A stretch of 64,000 nucleotides of DNA, from NCBI GenBank assembly GCA_029204225.1, contig CM055111.1, forward strand, positions 19,907,003-19,971,002, given 5' to 3'. The stretch is from Diphasiastrum complanatum (Eukaryota > Streptophyta > Lycopodiopsida > Lycopodiales > Lycopodiaceae). Shown here piece after piece: positions 47,688 to 57,530 of this stretch. The translations under genes were made by a program, and so were the position numbers. Within the stretch, counting starts at the first letter, position 1; each line of letters opens with the position of its first letter. The notes beneath the pieces are model-generated. The model saw only the letters and a program-made list of their open reading frames with translations, made no database searches and had not been told where the DNA came from.

Positions 47688-47884
47688 CCCCATGCAACCT
47701 AGAATAGCAATTGCCCTCCTATTCTTGTATTATAGCAGTTAAACACCATGCAAGTGCTCCCATGTACAATTATAGGTCTGGGCCCACATATGATTATAAA
47801 TTACTTTATTGGTCAAGCCTAGAATGACGAGGCATAACTAATAGCCACATGCACAGGAGTGACCGGCTATCCATGTCAGGAATT

Positions 47885-48900
47885 ATTCCGAATTCCTCAT
47901 ACTGGACATGGACGTAATAGTAATTGAGGTGGAGGAAGATTGGAGTCATTCGATTAGAACTTGACAGATGTTACCTAGGCTTGCAAATTGAAAGGGACTA
48001 TGAGGGAGGTAAGTTATACCTTCACCAGTCCAGATACACCCAGAAGATCCTAGAGGACTTTGAGATGCTGAACTGCAAAGGAGCGAACACTCCAATGCTC
48101 GCAAGGATGGTGCTGACGAATGATGATTGTCCAAAGATTGAGGAACAGATGCATCTCACACCTTAGAGGAAGCTAATAGGATCACTGATGTACCTTGCTA
48201 ACAAAATACGTCCTGATATTGCTTATGTAGTATTCAGGATGATCCAATTCTGCACGAATCCAGGCTCGACACATTGGATGATTGCAAAATGAATTTTGCA
48301 ATATCTTCAATTAACGAGGGATTATGGCTTGTGTTATTGTCGTGGTGCATGTTTCAGGCTACTTTCCTATAGCGACGCTAGCTGGGCATCTCTCAAGGAT
48401 GACTGTAAAAGCATCTCGGGAGGATGCACCATCGCATCAGGAGCAGCAGGTCTCTGAGTCAACAAGAAGCAAACCGTTGTAGCCCATCATCCTGTGAAGC
48501 AGAATATGTTGCCAATGCACTGCATGGATTTGAATGCAGTGCTTGAAAAAGCAGGGGAAGTTCAATATAGATAATTTCTCTTGTTGTGTCTGATCTAGTA
48601 TGCAAATGCTTCTGTTGTTAATCGTGTGTCTGAGTTTTTTTTTTTCTCGTTCATTTTAATTCCGCACCTTGGTTGAAACTATGTTGAATGATGCATTAAT
48701 TTTATAAACGTAGATCAGTAGAGTAGCCTGATTACATTCTGGAGGATTGTAGGAGTGATTCAGCTGGCAGTGTCTAGTGATCGCATCTAAACTCCATCCG
48801 AGTCGCAAGAGGATCGTGGTTCCTTCGTGGAAGCTTCGCGACTGCAAAACCCAAATCGCGATACACGAACCTGATTCCTCATCAATAACGCCGCACAAAA
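47885..48900 (+). mobile_element. Copia fossil, part 2 (RT end, RNase H, partial LTR)
   Basis: RT C-terminal text (LGLQIERDYEGGKLYLHQSR, 47,970-48,030), LIGSLMYLANKIRPDIAY (48,177 onward), RNase H start (SDASWASLKDD, near 48,375) to CEAEYVA (48,495), then directly LTR text (from about 48,515) ending near 48,900. The LTR part matches 40,680-40,940 of the minus-strand element. RNase H end and LTR U3 are missing. It belongs with 44,060-45,346. Confidence 0.82.
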
Positions 48901-49034
48901 CATCGCGAGTTCTAACCTAAATATGAATTTACAAAGTGCAAGTAGGGCTTTACATGAATTTAGGCACTATAACATATTTACATGTACAATATAAACAATA
49001 ATTTTGGATAATGTGGGATCATGAGGCTCCACAT
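48901..49034. other. Flank of the complete LTR element
   Basis: It ends in CACAT (49,030-49,034), the target duplication of the following element. Confidence 0.6.
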
Positions 49035-49854
49035 TGTGAGAAATTGGCAAAAATCTAGCTTGGTATTTTTTATGATAGAAGTTTGTAAGTGAATCTCACA
49101 TGTGTGGAGGATGTTCCCACATGTGGAGAATTGTAAAGTAAATCAAAATGTTTGATATAGGGGTCTCATAGAAATTCATAGTCAAGCATTTAGGTGTAGG
49201 ATTTTGATAGGGTCAAATTTGGCATAGATGGCAAATTATCCATTTCCACTTGTAATGCCAATATTGAGCCAAAATAGAGCCAAACTTGTGCCAATTAGAG
49301 TGTAGACAAGTTTCATGCTTTTGTTTGATGAAGCTTAAGTGGTCCAATAGGATTCAGAGGTGGAACCTTGTGAGGTCCAATAGAAAATTGAGGTGTGCTT
49401 GAATATAGTCCAATAGAATTTAGAGGTGCATGGATAAATGGTCCAATAAGATTAAGAGGTGGAAAAGTGTGATCCAATCATAGTTAAGCATAGTGGTAGC
49501 TCATGAATCTATTAGTATCATTGTACTCCTCCTTTTGGATCTAATTGATTTTGAGATTGAGTGGATTTTGAGTGTCATTGAATTTCTAGCTTTCTCTCTC
49601 TACCCCAGAGCTCATGATGCATTTTCTCCCTCTACCCGAGGAGAGCAGCTTGTTTTTACTTAGAATACTTTTGGAACACTTCCCACACGTGTGAGTGAGA
49701 GTTGGAAGTGATTGAATGCATGTAGTAGTGTGTTTTTGCCATAGAATCAAAGATAGATCTTGAATCTCAATCTAGTCTTGATCTTGGTGCATCTACACAC
49801 CTTAGGAGATCACAAGTACATGTAGTGGACAATCTACACGTGTGAAATTCAACA
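49035..49854 (+). repeat. 5' LTR of the complete element
   Basis: 820 bp, TGTGAGAAATTGGC...AAATTCAACA. It contains repeated GGTCCAATAG boxes (at least five, spaced 30-50 bp) in the U3 part, which may be regulatory, and a pair of ACACGTGTG G-box-like motifs. Confidence 0.95.
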
Positions 49855-49866
49855 TGGTATCAGAGC
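49855..49866 (+). other. Primer binding site (Met-tRNA)
   Basis: TGGTATCAGAGC immediately follows the LTR's CA end. It is the standard complement to initiator Met-tRNA in plant Copia elements. Confidence 0.95.
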
Positions 49867-50611
49867 CTACCTAAGGTTACCATGCATTTTGATCCATTTG
49901 AGTGAAAACTATTCATCAATCTTGAGCTAGAAATTGTCAAGGCCCATTTTCCTAGTTATCTTGTTCAATTTTGGATCAAAAGAGATCAAAAGGACATTGA
50001 TTGGGTCTGACCTGGTACTATACAGAATCAGGTGCTCAGACATGTGTGAGGAACATCCAATTTCAGTTTGGGAGTTTTCTTTCATGTTTGATCCAAAAAT
50101 CTTGCTAGATAGCTTGTTTTGAAGCTATTTTTGTCTAGTTTTTGATGCAATCAGTTTCATTCCATTTGGTTGAGCCAATCAAAAGTTATAAGCTTTTGAA
50201 GAGGGTTAGGTAGGGCACCTAGACCTGGGTGGACACATTTGGTTTGGTCAAAAGATTGCTTGTTTGATCCAAAATCACAGTTGAATGCTTACCAATCTCA
50301 TCTATATGTGATCTAGGCATTGTTTTGAGATCTTAGCCATTTTGTTTCATGCAATATCATTGTATTTGAGTCAAATTTGGTTTCTTAGTATATTTCACAC
50401 GTGCTAAGAGTGTTTGATCCTAACTTTGCCCATACTCCATCATTTGATGTGAAGTAGATCTAGTTATGGAGAGATTGAGATAGCTAGTGAGAATCATCTC
50501 ATAGTTTGTTGCAAGATCTTGCATAGGAGATGGTAGCACACCATTATTGGATCCTATAGTGAGAGAGAAGCAACATTTTTTGTTCATCACTTTTATTTAT
50601 CTCCACTTTAC

Positions 50612-53185
50612 ATGACTTCAATGAGTTCATACTTGTTGCAACCAAGTGAGAGATTGTCTACTTCCAATTATTCAATATGGAAGTTGAGGATGGAGTCCAT
50701 CTTGATACTCCAAGATGTGATGGACATTGTACTTGGGATTGAGGAGGAGCCTCAAGTCCTTCAAGAAGTACAAAAATACAAGAAGAGAGCTAGGATGGCT
50801 CTCCACTACATTAAGATGGATGTCTCTAATGAGATATTGAGGGAGATTGGTGATTGTTCTACATCCAAGGAAGCTTGGGATTGTCTCAAGTCCATCTATG
50901 AGGCTAAGAACACCTCTAGGCTCCTCACTCTTAGAAATCAAATATTCCAAAGTAGTAAAAAGAGTGATGAGAGTGCATCTAATTATGTTTTGAGAGTCAG
51001 GGATATTCATAGGGAGCTTGCATGTATTGGTGACTCAATCAATCAAAGTGAGCTAGTCCAAGTCATTCTCAATGGCTTGAGAGATGAATATGACAACCTT
51101 GTCCAATCCTATGCTATTAAGGAGGAGCTACCAAGTTTGGAGGCCCTTCAAAGTGTGCTTATTTCTGAAGAATCAAGACAAGAGTACAATCTCTTGAGGA
51201 TGGACAAGCTATCACTCAATCATGATGATGACAAAGTTCTATTTGCCAAGCACAAAGAGAGGAGTAAGAAGCAACACCATCACTTCTCTAATGACAAAGC
51301 TAAAGACCAAGATGGAGAGGAGGAGGATACCTCTCATGCTTCTAATTCAAATCTCGAGAAGAAGATGATCAAGTGCTTTTATTGTGGCAAGAAAGGCCAT
51401 TATGCCACCAATTGCTTCAAGAAGAAGAATCAACTCAATCAAGCCAACATCACCAATGAGAAAGAAGACTATATTGCAAGTGATGGAAAATGCTCTCTTA
51501 TGGCATCAAGCTTCTCCTCTTCCACCTTTAACAAGGATGACTCATGGTATATTGATAGTGGAGCATCTTCACATATGTGTGGCTCGAAGCACTTTTTTTC
51601 ATCTATTATGCCTTATGATGGAGTCAAGAAGACCATATACTTTGCAAGTAAGCATGAGTGCAATATTGAAGGAGTAGGGATTATTCCCTTGAAGCTTGCA
51701 TCTTCTAAAGATCTCTTTCTCAACAATGTTCTTTTTGTCCCAAAGCTTATAAAGAACATCTTAAGTGTTGGCCAACTTCTTGATAGTGGCTTTGATGTCA
51801 ATTTCAATATTGACAATTGTGTGATTAAGAAGGATGGTGAGATTCTTGCATATGGATCAAGATTTGAAGGCATCTACAAATTGGATCCAAGTGAGAGTGC
51901 AAACTCTCTTGATGTTTCTTATATTTCCAAAATTTCAAAGGAGGAGGATGACACAAGATGCACATATCTTCTCTCTTCAAGTATTATGGTGTATGATTAT
52001 TCCTTATTAGTCAAAGCATATGTTGAGAAGAAATTCTCATTGAAGATCAAAGCTTTGAGGAGTATTGGAGCTCTTGAAGGAATAGCACCATATGAAGTTT
52101 TATTCAAGATGAAGCCTAAGGTTGATCACCTTAGTGAACTTGGTAGTGCTTGCTTTGCACATATTCCCTTGGAAACAAGAAGGAAGGATGATCCAAGCTC
52201 ATGGATCATGATTGGATACTCATCCATCAAGGAGGCCTTTAGTGTCTTTACACTCTCTATTTCAAATGTGATCGTGAATAGAGATGTCATATTGCATGAA
52301 GATTCAATCTTGGAAGTGGCCGAGATCAAGGCTTCTCAAGAAGCATCACAAGTTATCCTTTTTGAAGGTATTCAAGTTATGATGGGGCCAATGTGTGAGG
52401 AGGAGTTTCTTCTTCATATGATTTCAAGAAGATCTTCAAGATGCATGGCCGAGTATTTATGGCTCACCTTACATGGCAAAGAGGGGCATCTTTCATGTTG
52501 TATCTACTACAACACATTCATATATGCTTCTCTTCCTTTGCTTGAAATGCTATCTTGCTTCATTGAATTTTTTGGATCTCAAAGTTCAAGAAAAGCTATA
52601 CTAGTTTTGTATGATGCTTATGGTATGGACATGTTTCTTGTCATTATTGACTTAGCTGTGTTTCCAATACTTTTTGAAAGCAAGATATTGTATTGTCAAA
52701 AGTATGCTCTTGGTTCTAGTAAGAACAAGATTGAGCTTGGTACTCACTTTTTTGAAAATCATGTTTTCACATGTTTTGAGGCAAATTGTAAACTCCTCTT
52801 GAGATTAAGTGAAGCATCCAAAGTGGACACTTACATCCTTGAGAGAGTAACTAGCCTAAAAAAGATCAAGATAGTCTTTGATATCAAGATTAGATCCATC
52901 ATGGATATAGTTCATTGTATGTGGACTAGTCGAGCTAGAAAGCATAAGCTTGATAATCATCATTGTTTCACATCTTATGATCTTGATCTCCATGATCCTT
53001 ATGAGGCTTGGAAGCCTCATATTTCTCTATTTATGGTGCATCCATCATGCAAGTGGAACTTTCAAGGCAAAGATCATCATCAAGCATGGAGGAAGCCCAT
53101 GATAATAGTGGCATATTGGTGGAGCACTCTTCAAAGGCATTGGCAAGAGATCTCTACCAAAGAGATCTTATCATGGATATGGTGA
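50612..53185 (+). CDS. 857-codon gag-protease-integrase-remnant frame of the complete element
   Basis: Residues about 1-240 are a UBN2-type Copia gag (SIWKLRMESILILQDVMDIV near residue 22). Residues 255-268 form a CCHC knuckle (CFYCGKKGHYATNC). Residues about 312-430 hold the aspartic protease (DSGASSHM, catalytic Asp 315) and the LLSVGQLL-like GAG_pre-integrase start. Residues about 478-570 keep only the distal integrase part (KIKALRS, GIAPYEVLFKMKP, VIVNRDVILHEDS). From about residue 590 to 857 there is no RT, RNase H or other domain I recognise. This tail is rich in Leu/Ile/Cys/His and contains HKLDNHHCFTSYDLDLHDP. The frame is fully open. It sits in an element with intact transposition signals, which suggests mobilisation in trans. 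Confidence 0.9.
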   Translation: MTSMSSYLLQPSERLSTSNYSIWKLRMESILILQDVMDIVLGIEEEPQVLQEVQKYKKRARMALHYIKMDVSNEILREIGDCSTSKEAWDCLKSIYEAKNTSRLLTLRNQIFQSSKKSDESASNYVLRVRDIHRELACIGDSINQSELVQVILNGLRDEYDNLVQSYAIKEELPSLEALQSVLISEESRQEYNLLRMDKLSLNHDDDKVLFAKHKERSKKQHHHFSNDKAKDQDGEEEDTSHASNSNLEKKMIKCFYCGKKGHYATNCFKKKNQLNQANITNEKEDYIASDGKCSLMASSFSSSTFNKDDSWYIDSGASSHMCGSKHFFSSIMPYDGVKKTIYFASKHECNIEGVGIIPLKLASSKDLFLNNVLFVPKLIKNILSVGQLLDSGFDVNFNIDNCVIKKDGEILAYGSRFEGIYKLDPSESANSLDVSYISKISKEEDDTRCTYLLSSSIMVYDYSLLVKAYVEKKFSLKIKALRSIGALEGIAPYEVLFKMKPKVDHLSELGSACFAHIPLETRRKDDPSSWIMIGYSSIKEAFSVFTLSISNVIVNRDVILHEDSILEVAEIKASQEASQVILFEGIQVMMGPMCEEEFLLHMISRRSSRCMAEYLWLTLHGKEGHLSCCIYYNTFIYASLPLLEMLSCFIEFFGSQSSRKAILVLYDAYGMDMFLVIIDLAVFPILFESKILYCQKYALGSSKNKIELGTHFFENHVFTCFEANCKLLLRLSEASKVDTYILERVTSLKKIKIVFDIKIRSIMDIVHCMWTSRARKHKLDNHHCFTSYDLDLHDPYEAWKPHISLFMVHPSCKWNFQGKDHHQAWRKPMIIVAYWWSTLQRHWQEISTKEILSWIW

Positions 53186-53312
53186 GGGTGCTGCTATGAT
53201 GGATCCCTTGGCTGATCTTCACTTCTTATGCATACCAAAGGATCCACTCAAAAATATTTACAAACTTCTCAAGTGATCTAGTACCTTTCCAAGCTATTTT
53301 TTTGAGGAGGAG

Positions 53313-54131
53313 TGTGAGAAATTGGCAAAAATTTAGCTTGGTATTTTTATGATAGAAGTTTGCAAGTGAATCTCACATGTGTGGAGGATGTTCCCACGTG
53401 TGGAGAATTGTAAAGTAAATCAAAATGTTTGATATAGGGGTCTCATAGAATTTCATAGTCAAGCATTTAGGTGTAGGATGTTGATAGGGTCAAATTTGGC
53501 ATAGATGGCAAATTATCCATTTCCACTTGTAATGCCAATATTGAGCCAAAATGGAGCCAAACTTATGCCAATTAGAGTGTAGACAAGTGTCATGCTTTTG
53601 TTTGATGAAGCTTAAGTGGTCCAATAGGATTTAGAGGTGGAACCTTGTGAGGTCCAATAGAAAATTGAGGTGTGCTTGAATATAGTCCAATAGAATCTAG
53701 AGGTGCATGGATCAATGGTCCAATAGGATTAAGAGGTGGCAAAGTGTGATCCAATCATAGTTAGGCATAGTGGTAGCTCATGAATCTATTAGTATCATTG
53801 TACTCCTCCTTTTGGATCTAATTGATTTTGAGATTGAGTGCATTTTGAGTGTCATTGAATTTCTAGCTTTCTCTCTCTACCCGAGAGCTCATGATGCATT
53901 TTCTCTCTCTACCCGAGGAGAGCAGCTTGTGTTTCCTTAGAATACTTTTGGAACACTTCACACACGTGTGAGTGAGAGTTGGAAGTGATTGAATGCATGT
54001 AGTAGTGTGTTTTTGCCATAGAATCAAAGATAGATCTTGAATCTCAATCTAGTCTTGATCTTGGTGCATCTACACACCTTAGGAGATCACAAGTACATGT
54101 AGTGGACAATCCACACATGAAAAATTCAACA
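53313..54131 (+). repeat. 3' LTR of the complete element
   Basis: 819 bp, collinear with the 5' LTR at about 97% identity by eye, preceded by a clear polypurine tract and followed by the CACAT target repeat. Confidence 0.95.
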
Positions 54132-54146
54132 CACATATCCCCTTCC

Positions 54147-55118
54147 TCAGCAGTGTAGTGGCTCGCAAACAAATTGCTTACAATCTTCTTTGTTACTTCC
54201 TACTGGTTGGCTTTCTATGGAAAATAGCTTTTGCTCGGGCTTCATTTCATTCATTGACTTGCCTTTTGTAGCAAGGTAGTAATTGTTCTTCTGGTTGTAA
54301 TCTTCCTGAAATGATAAATTCAAATAACCTCCCATTCCTTGATTTTCCAATGGTGCAAGGGAGTTGTCGATCAATGTGTTATTTTCAAGATGAGTGTACC
54401 AACTATCCCCAAACAAGATTTCAGACATCTCAGCAGAAGGGACAATTAGTGAGAGGGCTGCATATGTATATTTTGGGAATTTTTCTTTAATGTATAATTG
54501 TTGAATGGAGAAAAGGGCATATGAAATGAGAGAACCAATATTTACATAATTGTAAGTATAGTATGGTTTGGTTATTGGGTTAGTAAAGCGAAGTATATCA
54601 TCTGCTTTAACTTCCTCCAAATAATGAGAATAATTAGCTTCCCAATCTATGTAGATTTCCCACAGATCAAGGAATAATAGCTGACTAGAGACCTTGGAAG
54701 GAGTTGGATCAGGTCTAGGAACTACTCAATTAACATCAAAAATGTTAATTGGGTCTAGCTTATTCCGATACTCATCCAAAGCTGGAAAAATATTGTTTTC
54801 AAATGTTTTTAGATATTCTAGGATATATATATGCAAAGATCCTATAACAACGTGGATATAGTTAGTTTGCACATTGAGCTTATTCTGAACAATGGCAAGA
54901 GCAAAGATACCTTTTTGGTGCACTGTTAGTTTGGCCCAAAAAGTGTTTAGGCTAGAAAAAATCCAAGGGCTTTCCCATTGTTCTTTTGTATAACCAAAAA
55001 GTTTTGGTAAAAGAAGGTAATCCATTCTCCACTGGAGTTCTGGACTATTAAAAGGTAGAAGAAAAAATGTTAGTTCTTGTTGGAATGTTTGAAATTCTGT
55101 CTTTAGTAGTGAATACAC
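54147..55118 (-). pseudogene. Unrecognised coiled-coil/Trp-rich family, copy 2 (C-terminal part)
   Basis: Two long minus-strand frames. 55,118-54,726 holds the aromatic helical domain (WRMDYLLLPKLFGYTKEQWE, PWIF, FWAKL, then ALAIVQNKLN). 54,620-54,147 is a Tyr/Asn/Ser-rich segment (YYTYNYVNIGSLISYALFSI, ILFGDSWYTHLENN). The first domain is homologous to 29,330-28,980, with identical spacing of W, DYL, PW and FW residues. No known family is recognised. Frames of this length with conserved aromatic positions argue for a real former protein. Whether it is host or element-borne is open. Confidence 0.5.
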
Positions 55119-55432
55119 TACCTTGTTCTTCCTCTCGACAGCTCCACTGTGTGATGCTTCAGCCTGCTACAAAATAATTGGTAGAGTTGCTGGTTGGTCT
55201 AAAGAAGCTATGTCACTGGTTGCTTTTGGCTTCACAGCATCCTCAGGGTCAGTCTGCACGTCTTGATCTTTCTGGATTTGCTTAAAAACAATATCTATCT
55301 AGATGGTCTTCTCTGATGTATCTTTAACTGGCTCATCCATCTGCATAGACTAGTCTTGGCGCTGGACATGTTCTTTATCTTCAAAATTCTGGATTTGGCT
55401 TGATTGAAACTTAGCCTCTTCCAGTTCTTCTT
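55119..55432 (-). other. Linker of the unrecognised family, copy 2
   Basis: Minus-strand text is charged and Gln/Asp/Lys-rich (near 55,340-55,420: EELEEAKFQSSQIQNFEDKE, SMQMDEPVKD). The SMQMD marker is also found in copy 1 at 29,475. Interrupted. Confidence 0.4.
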
Positions 55433-55795
55433 TCAATTTCTCATATGAAACCATCTAGGGTTGCAAATATTGCAGTTGGAAGGTCTGGATAATTTTTTCT
55501 TGAATACCTTACAAGTTGTTGGGTCGATCCTGTATCTCCCATGAGATACACAAGCTCCCAATGTGACTTCGGCACTTATCCGCCATAGAATTGTCTCTTT
55601 GGCTTGTTTCTTATAGATTTGGTTGCCTTTCCTTAGTAGAGTCTGTAGAATTCTACAGCTAGGCAACAGAGTCCTGAAGCTGCTTTGATTTGCTTGGGCA
55701 CTCTCCTTGTTGGTAATGGCATTGCTAAGTTTGTCGCTCAGCTCCTCGTTACTACTCTGCAAAGTAGCTCGTGCAACATCTGACTCAGAGCTCAA
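55433..55795 (-). pseudogene. Coiled-coil segment of copy 2
   Basis: An open frame of about 120 codons starts ESDVARATLQSSNEELSDKL, a heptad-rich helix, and then becomes Lys/Cys-rich (CNICNPRW). It abuts the end of the H3-like frame at 55,792, in another phase and on the same strand, so it was probably one coding sequence with the H3-like part, by splicing or before decay. Confidence 0.4.
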
Positions 55796-56331
55796 GAAGA
55801 CACGGGGTCTCTTGGCCGGGATATGTCCAGGAGGAAGGGAGATAACTGGCCTTCGAGATCCAGCCTTCTTGGGGACAGCTTGCTTCTCTTCCTCCTAGAG
55901 GTAGTAGGCATGTTGGTTCTATCCAGAGGTAGGTCTCTAGAGGTGCTGGCATTATCAACATGCAGACCAAAATATCTGTCCCGAAGCCTTTTGAGAATGA
56001 AGAAATCCTTTGGCATGATGGTGACACGCTTACCATGCACTGCCAAAAGACAAGTATCCTCAAAAAACTAGGACAGAAAATCATCTGCAGCACCCTGCAA
56101 GGCATGCATGGCTGTCACGGCAAAACAAATATCTAGGCCAAGTGACAGAGTGACATTCCATACAGATTGGCCGAAAGGAGCTCTAGGGATCAACAATTCA
56201 GTTGATCTCTGGAGTTTTCTGATCTCCCTCAGCCAGACCTGCTTCCTGCCACGCCTACAGCCAGTATCAGGGGGAACACGAGAATGGGATGGCTGTATAG
56301 TAGTGATGGCGCGGGCGGTGGATTTGGTCAT
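55792..56331 (-). pseudogene. Histone H3-like (centromeric-H3-type) fold with C-terminal extension
   Basis: Minus-strand frame from the ATG at 56,331. A short tail (MTKSTARAITT, compare the H3 start ARTKQTAR) is followed by RRGRK and then the alphaN/alpha1 signature LREIRKLQRSTELLIPRAPF. H3 proper has STELLIRKLPF, whereas plant CENH3 proteins commonly have the PRAPF form. Next is an alpha2-like helix (ALQGAADDFLS) and [20 protein letters not shown] (H3: [20 protein letters not shown]), then DFFILKRLRD. About 57 extra residues follow (TSRRKRSKLSPRR), which H3 and CENH3 lack. The region between PRAPF and ALQ is strongly diverged. The frame is interrupted once inside the fold, so this is a relic unless read differently. 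H3 identity is strong; the CENH3 link rests on one motif. Confidence 0.75.
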
Positions 56332-56639
56332 GACCATCATTCTTGGAAGAAGAAAATTAACAGAAAGAAGTTTGAACAAAACAAAAGTGGATCAAAACAA
56401 AAAACTTTGCGATGAAAGGGCGCTTGAGATCGATACCAGCACTGAATATCGGTTTCGAGCACAAGATCTATAGAGATTGTTTGTAGAAAAGAGATGCGCG
56501 CTCGAAAACGATATTGCACAGCAGGCGGTATCGGACTCGAGCGCACTGTGAGAGGACGGAAGCTTGAATTATGAAAGAGCGCACTTGAGAGCGATATCGA
56601 GAGCTAAAAGCGAAAATTTTGCGAAAAAAAATGAAAATT

Positions 56640-57530
56640 CCGAGGACTTATATAGACGAAATTTTTGCACATGTAAAAAGACGGCCGAGACATGTGTCAT
56701 CAGATGATTAGACCACGTGGAATGTCTGTACTAACAATGATGAGCCAAGTATGAGGCCACGTGGGCTGAGACACATGTGCGAATACCTAATCGACACGTG
56801 TCATTCACGCACGTGACAGATGTTAGATCAATCATACTACGACACATTTATTTTGGCTAATCACAAGTTGATACGTGTTCCTTCGCCAGTCCTCCACACG
56901 TGCAATTTTTTTTTATAAATATGTCTTTTTTGGGCTCATATTTTCACGCAAATTCATGATTGCATTGCCAGATATCAATTTCAAACGCACCGCTTGCTCT
57001 CATTACATCTTGTTGGCTAATATGCGCTTGGATCCGATACTACAATGTCCAGTTTCGCTTTGGAGCGCGTCTTGCAACCCTTTTCTTTTCTGCTCGTTTT
57101 CCTTGCGCTCGGATCCGATACTCCAACTTCAAATATCTCTCTCGAGCGCACGTTGATTTGATGTGCTTGTCGGACCTAGGGTTTGCACCTGAGAGCGATA
57201 TTTGGAACTTCAGTTCTGTTATTTTTGTTTAAAATGCTAATTTTGAATCTAGTTTGCTTTCTTTTTTTAATGGATTTTTGCAAATTTTTGCACGTGTGAA
57301 AAGACGTCCGAGACACGTGTCGTCAGATGACTAGACCACGTGGAAATTCCGTACTGATAATGATGACCCAATTATGGGGACACGTGGGCTGAGACACGTG
57401 CGCGAATCCCTTATCGACGCGTGTCATTCTCGGACGTGACAAATGTCAGATCAATCATTCATAGTATGACGCATTTATTTTGGCCAATCACATGTCGACA
57501 CGTGTTGCTTTGCCGGATATCGATTTCAAG
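56640..57530. repeat. Two 240-bp direct repeats rich in ACGTG boxes
   Basis: 56,655-56,895 and about 57,288-57,515 are collinear in the same orientation. Both have AAAAGACG(G/T)CCGAGACA, AGACCACGTGGAA, CACGTGGGCTGAGACAC, CGACRCGTGTCATTC and ATTTATTTTGGC. Each holds about seven ACGTG cores (G-box/ABRE type). They lie upstream of the minus-strand H3-like sequence, with related GATATCGATTTCAA-type boxes between and around them. They may be LTRs or promoter duplications. Confidence 0.8.

Larger units (their letters stand above)
45347..47860. repeat. 2.5-kb duplication carrying the EamA exon, copy at 60,243-62,815
   Basis: Collinear and in the same orientation with 60,243-62,815, about 97% identical by eye in a 215-bp sample (46,681-46,890 against 61,574-61,783). 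It contains, left to right, the right inverted end of a GC-rich element (45,347-45,400), the 3' flank and last exon of the EamA gene (minus), a palindrome-rich block, an LTR fragment and a 128-bp TGTTGG...CCAACA unit. It interrupts a Copia element. Confidence 0.88.
49035..54131 (+). mobile_element. Complete Copia-like LTR element lacking RT and RNase H
   Basis: 5,097 bp, with a 5' LTR (49,035-49,854), a canonical primer site TGGTATCAGAGC (49,855-49,866), a leader of about 745 bp, one 857-codon frame (50,612-53,185), a polypurine tract TTTTTTTGAGGAGGAG (53,297-53,312) and a 3' LTR (53,313-54,131). Perfect 5-bp target repeats CACAT flank it (49,030-49,034 and 54,132-54,136). The LTRs differ at roughly two dozen of 819 sites (about 3%), making it the youngest full element here. 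Structure and frame look whole, but there is no integrase core, RT or RNase H, so it must be non-autonomous. Confidence 0.95.

Noticed and set aside
52100-53185. Reverse transcriptase or RNase H in the second half of the 857-codon frame
   Set aside because: No YVDD-type box, no (S/C)DADWAG-like RNase H text and no KARLVA-type RT start could be found in that frame.
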